Shown piece by piece: positions 13,704 to 23,043 of a stretch of DNA of 58,059 nucleotides (positions are counted from its first letter, which is position 1; each line of letters starts with the position of its first letter). This DNA comes from an uncultured Pelagibacteraceae bacterium. GTDB lineage: Bacteria; Pseudomonadota; Alphaproteobacteria; Pelagibacterales; Pelagibacteraceae. The notes beneath the pieces were generated by a model that did no database searches, was not told the DNA's origin, and saw only the letters and a program-made list of their open reading frames with translations. The position numbers and the translations under genes are program-made. The DNA lies in NCBI GenBank assembly GCA_902516065.1, contig CABXXB010000002.1:1-58059 (forward strand), read 5' to 3'.

Positions 13704-13788
13704 TGGTAGGGCGAAAAGGACTCGAACCTTCACATCCGAAAATATTGGTTCCTAAGACCAACGCGTCTACCAATTCCGCCATCGCCCC
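13704..13788 (-). tRNA. tRNA-Leu (TAG)
   Basis: Reverse complement GGGGCGATGGCGGAATTGGTAGACGCGTTGGTCTTAGGAACCAATATTTTCGGATGTGAAGGTTCGAGTCCTTTTCGCCCTACCA; anticodon loop CTTAGGA, short variable arm, CCA encoded. Confidence 0.95.
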
Positions 13789-13883
13789 ACAAATTAAAGC
13801 GTTTTATATATTATTGAATTTATTTGTCCAACGACAAATGTTATAAAATTTATTAAAAACCTCTGTAAACATTAACTTAAATT

Positions 13884-14135
13884 ATGATAATTTCACCCTG
13901 TATAAGTATTTGCAAAACTGATCCTAGTACAGGATATTGCTATGGTTGTGGAAGAACAACTGAAGAAAGAAAAATTTGGAAGATTGCTGAAACAACTGAT
14001 CAATGGAAAAAGGATAATATTATCCAAATTAAAAAGAGGCTTACTGGATGGCAATTAAAAAGTTTTGAAGAGTCCTATACATATAAAATCGAAAATGGTA
14101 TTTCTTTATTTAAAAAAAATTTAAAAAATGAGTAA
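13884..14135 (+). CDS. DUF1289-family small Cys-rich protein
   Basis: ISPCISICKTDPSTGYCYGCGRTTEERKIW; the Cys pattern is characteristic of the family. Confidence 0.75.
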   Translation: MIISPCISICKTDPSTGYCYGCGRTTEERKIWKIAETTDQWKKDNIIQIKKRLTGWQLKSFEESYTYKIENGISLFKKNLKNE

Positions 14136-14301
14136 AATTTTAATCGTTATAATAATCTATATTATAGGGCTTATTTTTGGAGCTGTAGTTCTTGATATAT
14201 GGAGTGCAGATACAAGTGTTTTTAAGGGACTTTTAGGATTAGGCTGGACTGCTTTACTTTTAATAGGTTTATTTTTTGCTGATAAACATGAAAAAAGTTA
14301 A
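14128..14301 (+). CDS. Small membrane protein (57 aa)
   Basis: ORF missing from track: MSKILIVIIIYIIGLIFGAVVLDIWSADTSVFKGLLGLGWTALLLIGLFFADKHEKS; overlaps the 13884 ORF stop, two hydrophobic segments. Confidence 0.6.
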   Translation: MSKILIVIIIYIIGLIFGAVVLDIWSADTSVFKGLLGLGWTALLLIGLFFADKHEKS

Positions 14302-14710
14302 ATATTTTATCTTTTTTTTATTATTTATTTTACCTATCCAAAATTTAAAATCTGAGATCATAGTAATGAGTGCTTGTGACGATCAACAGGATGAGTTTTT
14401 GAAGAATGAATACATACTTAATTTGAATGAATTAATCATGGTTAGAAATTATGTGTACAAAGAAAAAACTTATCAAAAATACAGATTAACAGATTTAAGT
14501 GTAAAAAAATCTAACTCATATGTAAGAAATATTTACGAAGAAAATGGAAAAATTTTGACTCATAAACATGGATACCCACAATTTTATACTCAAATACTTT
14601 TTGAAAAAGGGAAACAAGAAGTTTATATGAAAACTGTTTTAAATGATGAAGAGGGAATTTCTAAAATTTCCACATGTAAAAAAATAGAAAAATTTGATAG
14701 TGAAAGTTAA
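14288..14710 (+). CDS. Hypothetical exported protein
   Basis: Signal-peptide-like MKKVKYFIFFLLFILPIQNLKSE; start moved from track TTG at 14276 to ATG at 14288. Confidence 0.55.
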   Translation: MKKVKYFIFFLLFILPIQNLKSEIIVMSACDDQQDEFLKNEYILNLNELIMVRNYVYKEKTYQKYRLTDLSVKKSNSYVRNIYEENGKILTHKHGYPQFYTQILFEKGKQEVYMKTVLNDEEGISKISTCKKIEKFDSES

Positions 14711-14832
14711 TTTTTTTTACTTTTTTTTGCTAAATTTCTTTTTTTTTGATTAAATCGACTTTGAGTAATGTTACTTCTGTGTCTAGCAAAAGCTTGTTTT
14801 TGTGCTTGTTTCATTGCTCTCTTTGAGGACAT
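14707..14832 (-). CDS. 41-aa highly basic small protein, unknown function
   Basis: ORF below track cutoff: MSSKRAMKQAQKQAFARHRSNITQSRFNQKKRNLAKKSKKN. Confidence 0.5.
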   Translation of the reverse strand: MSSKRAMKQAQKQAFARHRSNITQSRFNQKKRNLAKKSKKN

Positions 14833-14835
14833 AAT

Positions 14836-15393
14836 TTAATAATTTATCTCTAAGCTTCCTATAATATTTAAATTTTTATTAGAAACAACTATTTCACCAG
14901 ATGATGGACCATAATTCAGGATCTCTGATATTAACACGTAGTGTGTTACTAAAACTAAATTTTTATCACTTTTAAATTTTTCAATATATTCTTTCAATTC
15001 TTTAACCTGCTTATCCTTATTTTTAGCAAATTTAGAGCTATAAAAAGAATTTAAAAAACTATTGGTGGAAAAATTTTTAAAAGCTATTTTTGCTGTTTCT
15101 TTACATCTGCACCACTCACTAGATAAAACCTTATCTATTTTAACTTTGTTATTTCTAAAAAATTCTCCAATATATTTTGCTTGTCTTTGTCCTTCTTTAC
15201 TTAAATTTCTTTGAGTAGAACAATCGTTAAGATTGAAATTATCTGGATCACCACTTCCAGGTGCATATGCATGTCGAATAAATATTAATTTTCCACCCTC
15301 CTCAAGTTGATTAATTAACTTTTTATTTAAATCTGCTTTAACTGTTGTGGTTAAAGATATAAATATTATTAAAAAGAATCTTAAAAATTTCAT
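14836..15393 (-). CDS. Histidine phosphatase family protein
   Basis: LIFIRHAYAPGSGDPDNF RHG-like motif, signal peptide, VLVTHYVLISEIL. Confidence 0.75.
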   Translation of the reverse strand: MKFLRFFLIIFISLTTTVKADLNKKLINQLEEGGKLIFIRHAYAPGSGDPDNFNLNDCSTQRNLSKEGQRQAKYIGEFFRNNKVKIDKVLSSEWCRCKETAKIAFKNFSTNSFLNSFYSSKFAKNKDKQVKELKEYIEKFKSDKNLVLVTHYVLISEILNYGPSSGEIVVSNKNLNIIGSLEINY

Positions 15394-15395
15394 TT

Positions 15396-16076
15396 ATGGA
15401 TATTAGATTGAATAATTTAAACAAAACAATAGTTAATTGTAAAAAATGCCCAAGACTAGTTAAATTTGTTCATAAAGTAAGTACACAAAAAAGAAAACAA
15501 AATATGAATGAAGTCTACTGGGGAAAGCCTGTTCCAGGTTTTGGAAATTTAGATTCAAAATTAGCAATTATTGGACTTGCCCCTGCCGCTCATGGTGGAA
15601 CAAGAACGGGAAGAGCTTTTACTGGAGATAAATCAGGTGATTTTTTGTTTAAGTGTTTACATGAGGTGGGTATTTCAAATTCTCCATATTCGAAAAGTTT
15701 AAATGATAATCTAAAATTAAGATCTACTTATATTACTAACATACTTAAATGTGTGCCTCCTGAAGATAAGCCCCTTAGTAATGAAATTTCTAATTGTTCT
15801 AATTTTTTTGATGAGGAAATATTATCCTTAAAGAATCTAAAAGTAATTGTTACATTAGGTAAGGTTGCTTTTGATAATTGTATTAAATTATATAAACAAA
15901 AATTTAATATTAAAAAAAAGTTTATTTTTAAACACGGCAAATCTCAATCATTGCCCAATGGTTTAATCATATTATCAAGCTATCATCCAAGTCCTAGGAA
16001 TGTTAATACAAAACTTATTTCAAAGAAAATGATGGTAGATTTATTTAAAAAGGCAAAACAAATTGCTAAGTTTTAA
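15396..16076 (+). CDS. Uracil-DNA glycosylase, family 4/5-like
   Basis: CKKCPRLVKF, WGKPVPGFGN..LAIIGLAPAAHGGTRTGRAFTGDKSGDFL, LSSYHPSPRN. Confidence 0.85.
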   Translation: MDIRLNNLNKTIVNCKKCPRLVKFVHKVSTQKRKQNMNEVYWGKPVPGFGNLDSKLAIIGLAPAAHGGTRTGRAFTGDKSGDFLFKCLHEVGISNSPYSKSLNDNLKLRSTYITNILKCVPPEDKPLSNEISNCSNFFDEEILSLKNLKVIVTLGKVAFDNCIKLYKQKFNIKKKFIFKHGKSQSLPNGLIILSSYHPSPRNVNTKLISKKMMVDLFKKAKQIAKF

Positions 16077-16488
16077 TTGAGTCACAAAAATAAGGTTTAA
16101 ATTTTGAGTAAATTTCATCTGGGATTTTCACTGGTTTTCCATCTTTATTAATAAAAACTAAATGAACCTGTGCTTCAACAATAGTATCATTATCCCTTGT
16201 GATTATTTGGTTCATGAAAAAAGATGTTTTAGTAATAGATTTCACAAAAGATCTTATATTTAATTCATCCTCTAAATGTGCAGATTTTTTATACTCAATA
16301 TTACAAGCTTTAACTATGATTAAAGCATCAAAATCATCTTTTACTTTTTTATTACTATATCCGATAGAATATAAAGCTTCCGTTCTAGCTCTTTCTAAAA
16401 ATTTAAGATAATTTGCATAGTAAACCACTCCTCCAGAGTCTGTATCTTCGTAATAAACTTTTAGCTTATGAAAGAAATTTTCATGCAT
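16066..16488 (-). CDS. ybgC: Acyl-CoA thioesterase, YbgC/4HBT hotdog family
   Basis: KVYYEDTDSGGVVYYANYLKFLERARTEAL. Confidence 0.9.
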   Translation of the reverse strand: MHENFFHKLKVYYEDTDSGGVVYYANYLKFLERARTEALYSIGYSNKKVKDDFDALIIVKACNIEYKKSAHLEDELNIRSFVKSITKTSFFMNQIITRDNDTIVEAQVHLVFINKDGKPVKIPDEIYSKFKPYFCDSIKT

Positions 16489-16546
16489 ATAAGAAAACTA
16501 TATCAAATATATTATTATTTTACAGAAACTAGGCTATAAGTATAAA

Positions 16547-16687
16547 ATGAAAATTTTCGTTATATGGTTGATATTAGTAATAATTTGGAATTTTGGTTAT
16601 CCTCAAGCAAGTCCATTAGAAGACGTGATTGTAGCAGTGGTTCTATCATTTTTCAGTAATTTTCTGAAAAAACACCTAAAAATTTAA
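16547..16687 (+). CDS. Small membrane protein (46 aa)
   Basis: ORF below track cutoff: MKIFVIWLILVIIWNFGYPQASPLEDVIVAVVLSFFSNFLKKHLKI. Confidence 0.45.
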   Translation: MKIFVIWLILVIIWNFGYPQASPLEDVIVAVVLSFFSNFLKKHLKI

Positions 16688-17338
16688 TCACTCAGACGAA
16701 AAGTATATATTCTGGTAATAAGCAATAGCTTTCATTTTTGAATTATCTGTGTCTGACATAATTGCTAAACCATCTAGCTCATTTACATCTAAATCGTGAA
16801 ACTTTTTAAAATCATCTTTTACGTTTGACTTAACAGTAATCCATTCATTGAGATCATTTTTGGTACTTGCTAAAACATTATCTATTGATTTTTTTGTGTA
16901 AGGACTTGGTGAATTAAACCCTATTTCATTATTGCTTGAAAACACATAATTTATTGCTCTATTTGAAAGCGCTGTAGCCCCTGTCTTTTTTATAGCAAAA
17001 ACTCTAGCAGCAAAATCATGTCCTTTTTTTGTGTTTTCTTTAATACCTGCTAAATCTTTCTCAATTTTCCATGTTATGTTGATGAATGGAGTTTTATTTA
17101 GGTCAATTTTCAATTGTTTTCCTAGCCCCGAAGCGGCATTATCAGCTACAGCTTTAAAGAAGTTGCCATTCTCATTTGATCCAGCTGTGTAAATTGTCTT
17201 ATTGTCTGCTCCTCTTACTTTTCTTACCTCTAATTCAGAAAGTTCTTCCTCTGTAAAGTCAAATACTTTTACTTCATCAGCAAGGATAATATTGCTACTG
17301 ATGATGCAAATAATAAAAATTTTAAATAAAAAATTCAT
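16688..17338 (-). CDS. DUF3047-like exported protein
   Basis: Signal peptide then FFKAVADNAASGLGKQLKIDLNKTPFINITWKIEKD, typical of DUF3047. Confidence 0.6.
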   Translation of the reverse strand: MNFLFKIFIICIISSNIILADEVKVFDFTEEELSELEVRKVRGADNKTIYTAGSNENGNFFKAVADNAASGLGKQLKIDLNKTPFINITWKIEKDLAGIKENTKKGHDFAARVFAIKKTGATALSNRAINYVFSSNNEIGFNSPSPYTKKSIDNVLASTKNDLNEWITVKSNVKDDFKKFHDLDVNELDGLAIMSDTDNSKMKAIAYYQNIYFSSE

Positions 17339-17423
17339 AAATTTTTTTTTAGAAATTTGTTAATACATTATTTTGACAAGATTTAAACATCCAAAAATCA
17401 ACTTTTGTCTCTATAACATACTT

Positions 17424-17561
17424 ATGAAGACAATATCAATTTTTATACTCTTAATTTACTGGTCAATCATGATTTTTGCACCCGTTATGTCTAAAGATAT
17501 TAAAATGAGTAGAGCTAAAATAAATAATACTAAGATTGTAGAACTTAAACCAAGAAGTTAA
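17424..17561 (+). CDS. Small exported hypothetical protein
   Basis: MKTISIFILLIYWSIMIFAPVMSKDIKMSRAKINNTKIVELKPRS; start from internal Met of track ORF 17373. Confidence 0.35.
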   Translation: MKTISIFILLIYWSIMIFAPVMSKDIKMSRAKINNTKIVELKPRS

Positions 17562-18310
17562 TAGGTTGATCGACCACCACTTATATCAAAAACAGCTGCT
17601 GTTGAAAAAGTATTCTCCTCGGATGATAACCAGCAAACTAGTGAAGTAAACTCTTCTACCTCAAGAAATCTGCCTCTAGGAACTTTTGATAGCATTCTCT
17701 GAACATGTTCTTTGGTCATTTGGTCTAGAATTCTAGTTTTAGCTCCAGCAGGAGTTACTGCATTTACGGCTATATTCTTATCTGCTAGCTCTTTACCTAA
17801 AGATTTAGTTAATCCTATTGCTCCAGCTTTACCAACGCTATATGCACTTGCATTTGCATTACCGTCCTTTCCTGCAACAGATGCAACATTTACAATTCTT
17901 CCGTAGTTATTTTTGATCATATTTGGCACTATCGCTCTACAACAATTAAAAGTACCCATTAAATTTATGTCTACAACTTTTTTCCACATTTCTACATCGT
18001 ATTCCCATAATGCTGCTGTTGGCCCTGTAATACCCGCATTATTTATAAGAATATCAATATTTGAATTTTCTGTAATTTTATCAATACATTTCTCAACTTC
18101 TTTATAATTAGATACATCAACAATATTTGAGCTTAAATTTGGATTATCTAAATCTTTAATAGCTTTTTCTAGCATTTTAGAATCTACGTCCCAGATTATT
18201 ACTTTAGCCCCTGATTTTAAAAATCTCTTAGCAATATCTAGACCAAATCCTTGGGCGCCACCTGTAATGACTGCAGTTTTATCATTAAAGTCAAAAGTAA
18301 TTTTATCCAT
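17558..18310 (-). CDS. SDR-family oxidoreductase
   Basis: TAVITGGAQGFGLDIAKRF Rossmann motif, NNAGITG, YSVGKAG. Confidence 0.85.
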   Translation of the reverse strand: MDKITFDFNDKTAVITGGAQGFGLDIAKRFLKSGAKVIIWDVDSKMLEKAIKDLDNPNLSSNIVDVSNYKEVEKCIDKITENSNIDILINNAGITGPTAALWEYDVEMWKKVVDINLMGTFNCCRAIVPNMIKNNYGRIVNVASVAGKDGNANASAYSVGKAGAIGLTKSLGKELADKNIAVNAVTPAGAKTRILDQMTKEHVQRMLSKVPRGRFLEVEEFTSLVCWLSSEENTFSTAAVFDISGGRSTY

Positions 18311-18314
18311 AAGA

Positions 18315-19772
18315 TTATTTGTTTGCTAAAAGATAATAGACAAATCCTGAAATGAACGCACCAATAATCCAGGCATAAGATTGTAAAAACATAAAATTAT
18401 AATTCCAAATAGTTGAAGAGGCAAATATAAATCCAATAATAATCGAATAAACTGCTTTTAAATGCCAACCTTTAGAAAAATGAAAAGAGCTTTCACTGGA
18501 CATTAAATGTATATCTTTGACATCTATATTATGTCGATTAATCATATAATAATTAACAATCATAACTCCACTAATAGGACCAAAAAAAGATCCAAAAGTA
18601 TCAATAAAAGAAAGTATACCAATTTGACTTAATAAGGTTGGCCAAAATATTGCAACTATAAAACTAAAAAAACCAATAGTGTAACTAACTGTTCTCAAAT
18701 TAAACATATTAGGTTTAAAATTAATTAGTGAATATTGGGTTGGAATAAAATTTGCTATTAAATTGGTTGATGCTGATGCAATTATAATAAAAAATAAAAC
18801 TATAACTGTTACCTGTAAATTATCAAATTTACCTATTATGTCTGTTGGATTAGTTAATATTTTTTCAATATCATTAAATTGTTGTTTTAAAAAAATATCT
18901 GATCCTGTCACAATAAATACGGCAAATATAGAAAATATTATAAGATTTACTAACAAACTTAAATTTCCATTTTTTAATTCTCTCTCATTTTTTATGTAAC
19001 GTGAAAAATCTCCTAAGCTAATTATAATAATTGAAAAATAAGCAAATATAGTTCCAGCTACACTAATTATTGGTAGTAAATTTTTATAATCTAAAAAATT
19101 GTCAAAATTTAATATTTCTACAAAAGTTCTAGCTGTAAGCTTAACATCTGATAATAAAATTATAATAAAGAAAAAAAACATTCCTGTATAAACAGCAATT
19201 GCTGAAAAATTTATGATCTTTCGATTATATAACATGCCTCGACTAAAAATATAAATTTGTATTAAGACACACAAAAATAAAGACGACCAATCAATTGTAT
19301 TTAACCCTAGTAAAAAAGTTAAAAAGATATCTTGATCTAAAATAGATTTATCAATTGTAAAAAATAAAATTCTAATTAAATAACTTATCGCCTTTGATAA
19401 AAAATATGTTTGAATACCAAACATAAAAATTCCAACTAGACTTCTTAAAAAACCAAAAAATCTTGCACCATTGTAACCTAAAGATGATCGTAATAATGTT
19501 GCAAAAGGTAATCCATACTTTTGCGAAGGTTTTCCTATCAAGTTAGAAAAAAAATAAACTAAAAATGAACCTAAAATAGTTCCAAAAAAAACAACCAAAA
19601 AATTAAGATTATATATTGTATATAATGCTGCAATTAGTGAGAAACCAATTATGCTTTGAATGTTTACACCCCAAAAACAAAATAAATCTTTCCAATCCCA
19701 GTTTTTAGTACTTGGATTAACCGCAACTAATTCCCAGTTTATAACTTTTTCACTGATTTTATTCTGACTCAC
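18315..19772 (-). CDS. NCS1-family purine/cytosine permease-like transporter
   Basis: N-terminal NPSTKNWDWKDLFCFWGVNIQSIIGFSL, multiple TM segments, GDFSRYIKNERELKNGN. Confidence 0.8.
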   Translation of the reverse strand: MSQNKISEKVINWELVAVNPSTKNWDWKDLFCFWGVNIQSIIGFSLIAALYTIYNLNFLVVFFGTILGSFLVYFFSNLIGKPSQKYGLPFATLLRSSLGYNGARFFGFLRSLVGIFMFGIQTYFLSKAISYLIRILFFTIDKSILDQDIFLTFLLGLNTIDWSSLFLCVLIQIYIFSRGMLYNRKIINFSAIAVYTGMFFFFIIILLSDVKLTARTFVEILNFDNFLDYKNLLPIISVAGTIFAYFSIIIISLGDFSRYIKNERELKNGNLSLLVNLIIFSIFAVFIVTGSDIFLKQQFNDIEKILTNPTDIIGKFDNLQVTVIVLFFIIIASASTNLIANFIPTQYSLINFKPNMFNLRTVSYTIGFFSFIVAIFWPTLLSQIGILSFIDTFGSFFGPISGVMIVNYYMINRHNIDVKDIHLMSSESSFHFSKGWHLKAVYSIIIGFIFASSTIWNYNFMFLQSYAWIIGAFISGFVYYLLANK

Positions 19773-19797
19773 AATCGAGATATTAAACTAATATTTT

Positions 19798-21132
19798 TTA
19801 CTGTCCATATAAGAGAGTTGGGAGCCAAAGAGCAATTTGAGGAAAGACAATAATTAAAATCAAACCTATTACTTGCAAGACCATAAATTGCATCATTCCA
19901 TAATAAATATCTTTTAGATCCCATTCAGGAACAACTCCTTTTAAAAAATATGCTGAAAGTGCTACTGGAGGGGATAGCCAGGCGGTTTGTAAATTAACTG
20001 CAACTAAAATAGCAAACCACGTTAAATTGAATCCTAAAGCTTCTACTAATGGTAAAATTATAGGAATTATAATCATTACAATTGGTACCCATTCAAGTGG
20101 CCATCCTAGTAAAAAGATCATAACCATTATCATTGCAAGGATTAAGTATTTGTTCATTTCTAGACCCAATAAAAATTCTGTAAGTAATGTTGGTGTTCCC
20201 AATCTAGCAAACACTGCACCAAAAAAATTAGATGCAGCAACTAAAACCATAATTAGAGCTGTTATTTCTAAAGTTTTTACTAAAGCCTCTTGAAGTTTTG
20301 AAAGTGTTAATTTTTTATAAGCTAAAGACAATAGCAATGCTCCCATAGCACCACAACCAGCTGCTTCTGTTGGTGTGGCAAATCCAAATAAAATACTTCC
20401 TAGTGCAGCAAAAACTAATGCTGCTGGTGGCACTAATCCAAGGAAGAATTCAACCCAGACTTCTTTCATACTGGCTGCTCTCATATCTTCAGGCAAAACA
20501 GGTCCAAGCTCTGGATTAATCATACATCTAATTGTGGTGTATGCTGCGTATAAAGTTGCAAGAAGAATTCCAGGAAAAATTGCAGCCGCGAATAAATCAA
20601 TAACAGGGATTTCCATTATTGGCCCCATAACAACCAACATAATACTTGGTGGAATTAATATTCCTAAAGTTCCGCCGGCGGTAATTGTTCCAGCTGCAAG
20701 TCTAACGTCGTATCCAGATCTATTCATGGATTTTGCAGCCATAATTCCTAAAATTGTAACAGAAGCACCAACGATCCCTGTGGCTGCTGCAAATATTACT
20801 GAAACAAATAAAACTGCATAATATAGAGAGCCTTTTACTTTAGCTAACATTAATTGAAATGCTGAAAACAATCTTTCCATCAATCCTGCTTGTTCCATCA
20901 TAATTCCCATAAAGACAAAGAGTGGTACCGCGGCGAGTGTTTGTTCAGTCATCACCATTGAAAACTGGAGTGTCATTAAGTAAAAAACTAATTTTCCAAA
21001 TCCTAAATAACCAAAAACAAAACCTAAGAATATTAATGTGAATGAAATTGGAAAACCAACAAATATCGCAAAAAGCATTACGCCAACTAAAATAAATCCT
21101 AAAATTGCAGGATCCATAAATTCGGCGATCAT
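19798..21132 (-). CDS. dctM: TRAP transporter large permease (DctM)
   Basis: Multi-TM; GTLGILIPPSIMLVVMGPIMEIPVIDLFAAAIFPG and FATPTEAAGCGAMGALLL typical of DctM. Confidence 0.93.
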   Translation of the reverse strand: MIAEFMDPAILGFILVGVMLFAIFVGFPISFTLIFLGFVFGYLGFGKLVFYLMTLQFSMVMTEQTLAAVPLFVFMGIMMEQAGLMERLFSAFQLMLAKVKGSLYYAVLFVSVIFAAATGIVGASVTILGIMAAKSMNRSGYDVRLAAGTITAGGTLGILIPPSIMLVVMGPIMEIPVIDLFAAAIFPGILLATLYAAYTTIRCMINPELGPVLPEDMRAASMKEVWVEFFLGLVPPAALVFAALGSILFGFATPTEAAGCGAMGALLLSLAYKKLTLSKLQEALVKTLEITALIMVLVAASNFFGAVFARLGTPTLLTEFLLGLEMNKYLILAMIMVMIFLLGWPLEWVPIVMIIIPIILPLVEALGFNLTWFAILVAVNLQTAWLSPPVALSAYFLKGVVPEWDLKDIYYGMMQFMVLQVIGLILIIVFPQIALWLPTLLYGQ

Positions 21133-21743
21133 TTAGGCTCTCCTGGCCACTGGCCTTTTTTTGCAGCCCAGTAACTTTTAAATAATTCTGAAACTCCTTG
21201 AACAAGTAAAAATATAATCCCAATTAATAAACAGGTTTTTATGGGCCACATATAAGGCATCCATGTTGTATCCATGCCTCTTTCACCTCTTTGAATAGAC
21301 TCTCCAACATAACCGATAGTCATATAAAGAAAAACTATCAAACCTGGAAAATAAAATATTAAATAAAGCCAAAAATCTATTAGTCCTTGATTTTTAGTTT
21401 TAAAATTTCTGTATAAAAAATCTGCTCTTATGTGTACTCCTCTTGAGAGAGCATAACCTGCTCCCAACATAAATAATGCTCCATATAAAAATCTACTTAT
21501 GTCGTAAGCCCAAATAGTCGGTGAATGAAATAATTTTCTTGCTAAAACTTCATAAGTCATTGCAAATATTAATGGCATTAATATCCAACAAACTACATTA
21601 CCAACCCATTTGCTAAATTTGTCTATATTAATGATAGATTTTGCCATCCATAATGGCATGTCATCCGGCATTTTTCCTGAACCACCTCGCCTTTCAGCGA
21701 TCATTTCATCTGATATGTCTAACTTTGATGGTTCTTCTGCCAT
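21129..21743 (-). CDS. dctQ: TRAP transporter small permease (DctQ)
   Basis: Four-TM protein overlapping DctM start; VHIRADFLYRNFK motif. Confidence 0.88.
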   Translation of the reverse strand: MAEEPSKLDISDEMIAERRGGSGKMPDDMPLWMAKSIINIDKFSKWVGNVVCWILMPLIFAMTYEVLARKLFHSPTIWAYDISRFLYGALFMLGAGYALSRGVHIRADFLYRNFKTKNQGLIDFWLYLIFYFPGLIVFLYMTIGYVGESIQRGERGMDTTWMPYMWPIKTCLLIGIIFLLVQGVSELFKSYWAAKKGQWPGEPK

Positions 21744-21761
21744 AAAATTCTGATTAAAAAA

Positions 21762-21794
21762 AATTAGAGCGAACTATAAAAGTTCGCTCTAATT
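21762..21794 (-). terminator. Rho-independent terminator between dctP and dctQM
   Basis: Perfect 14-bp arms AATTAGAGCGAACT / AGTTCGCTCTAATT with a 5-nt loop, followed by a U-run on the minus strand. Confidence 0.85.
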
Positions 21795-21814
21795 AAATTA
21801 AGATTAATTACTGA

Positions 21815-22909
21815 TTACTTTAATGTTGCTGCGTGAGCCATTCCTAGCTTCGCATTAGACATTTGAGCACCACTCCAGAAAGGAACAGCAACATCAGCAA
21901 ACTCTTTCATAGAGTCATATACTTTTTTGAAAAATGCATTTTTCTCTGCATTTTTGTTTAAAGTAGCTTTTGCAGCAGCCATGTATTCTACGAAGTAGTC
22001 AGATGGAGTATCTTCTAAAATTACTCCATGCTTAGTAGTTAACGTTTGTAAAGCTTTTCCGTTTTCATAGATTCTGTAACTTAAAGATTTTGCTAATGAA
22101 GCATTAGCAGCAACTTCAAGAGACTTTTTCTCATGAGCACTCATAGCTTTATAAGTTTTTCCAGTAATGTAAAAGTCAGCATTTACTACTACTTGGTGTA
22201 AACCTTGTAGATAATAGTGCTTCAATACTTTTTGGAAACCAAATACCATATCTGGTTTTGGACAACACCACTCAGCAGCATCGATAGTTCCTGCTTCTAA
22301 AGCTGGTAGAATATCTCCACCACCCATAGCAACAGATGCTATACCAATATCTTTGTAAGTTTGTCCTGGGATTCCTGGAGGAGTTCTGAATTTATATTTT
22401 CTAAAGTCAGCCATATCTTTAATTGGTTTTGGAAACCAACCTAAAGCTTCAGGTCCAACTGGTTGTAACATGAACCCTTTGATATCTCTTCCCATTTCTT
22501 TCCAAAGTTGGTCATATAACTCTTTACCACCACCATATTGGAACCAAGATAAGAATGCTAAGTTGTCAATACCAACTCCACCACCAGCTACTGGCGAACC
22601 AAATAACATAGCAGCAGGGTGATCTCCTGACCAATAGTGAGTCCATGCGAAACCACAATCAATCAATCCTTTATCAACTGCGTCTAGAGTTTCTTTAACT
22701 CCAACAACAGCTCCTGCAGGTAGAATTTCAAACTTTAACGATCCACTCGTTAATTCAGTTACTGTATCAGTAAAGTCCTTTAACATCTTAACTTCATCAG
22801 CTTTAGTGTTAAGAACAGTCTGACATTTTAGTGTTTTTGCAGCATTAGCGTTAGAAATAAATCCAAACACCAAAAAAGTTGCAAATAACATTGAAATGAT
22901 TTTTTTCAT
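21815..22909 (-). CDS. dctP: TRAP transporter substrate-binding protein (DctP family)
   Basis: Signal peptide; FGFAWTHYW-type region, ALEAGTIDAAEWCCPKPDMVFGFQKVLKHYY. Confidence 0.92.
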   Translation of the reverse strand: MKKIISMLFATFLVFGFISNANAAKTLKCQTVLNTKADEVKMLKDFTDTVTELTSGSLKFEILPAGAVVGVKETLDAVDKGLIDCGFAWTHYWSGDHPAAMLFGSPVAGGGVGIDNLAFLSWFQYGGGKELYDQLWKEMGRDIKGFMLQPVGPEALGWFPKPIKDMADFRKYKFRTPPGIPGQTYKDIGIASVAMGGGDILPALEAGTIDAAEWCCPKPDMVFGFQKVLKHYYLQGLHQVVVNADFYITGKTYKAMSAHEKKSLEVAANASLAKSLSYRIYENGKALQTLTTKHGVILEDTPSDYFVEYMAAAKATLNKNAEKNAFFKKVYDSMKEFADVAVPFWSGAQMSNAKLGMAHAATLK

Positions 22910-23043
22910 TATTTTTCCTCTTGTTAGTTAAATTTAACGTGTGGCATACAATCAGAAAAATTTAGCTGACACAAGTGACAATTGTGTAATATGAGTGTAA
23001 AGAACTGCAAAGTAAGATAAATAAAAAAACTATTCAACTATAG

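Noticed and set aside
20027-20821. Plus-strand ORFs antisense to dctM (20027..20293, 20375..20821)
   Set aside because: Antisense frames of a well-supported conserved gene; composition looks like shadow ORFs. The same applies to other antisense ORFs in nuo, lon, aprA, pabB and amtB.
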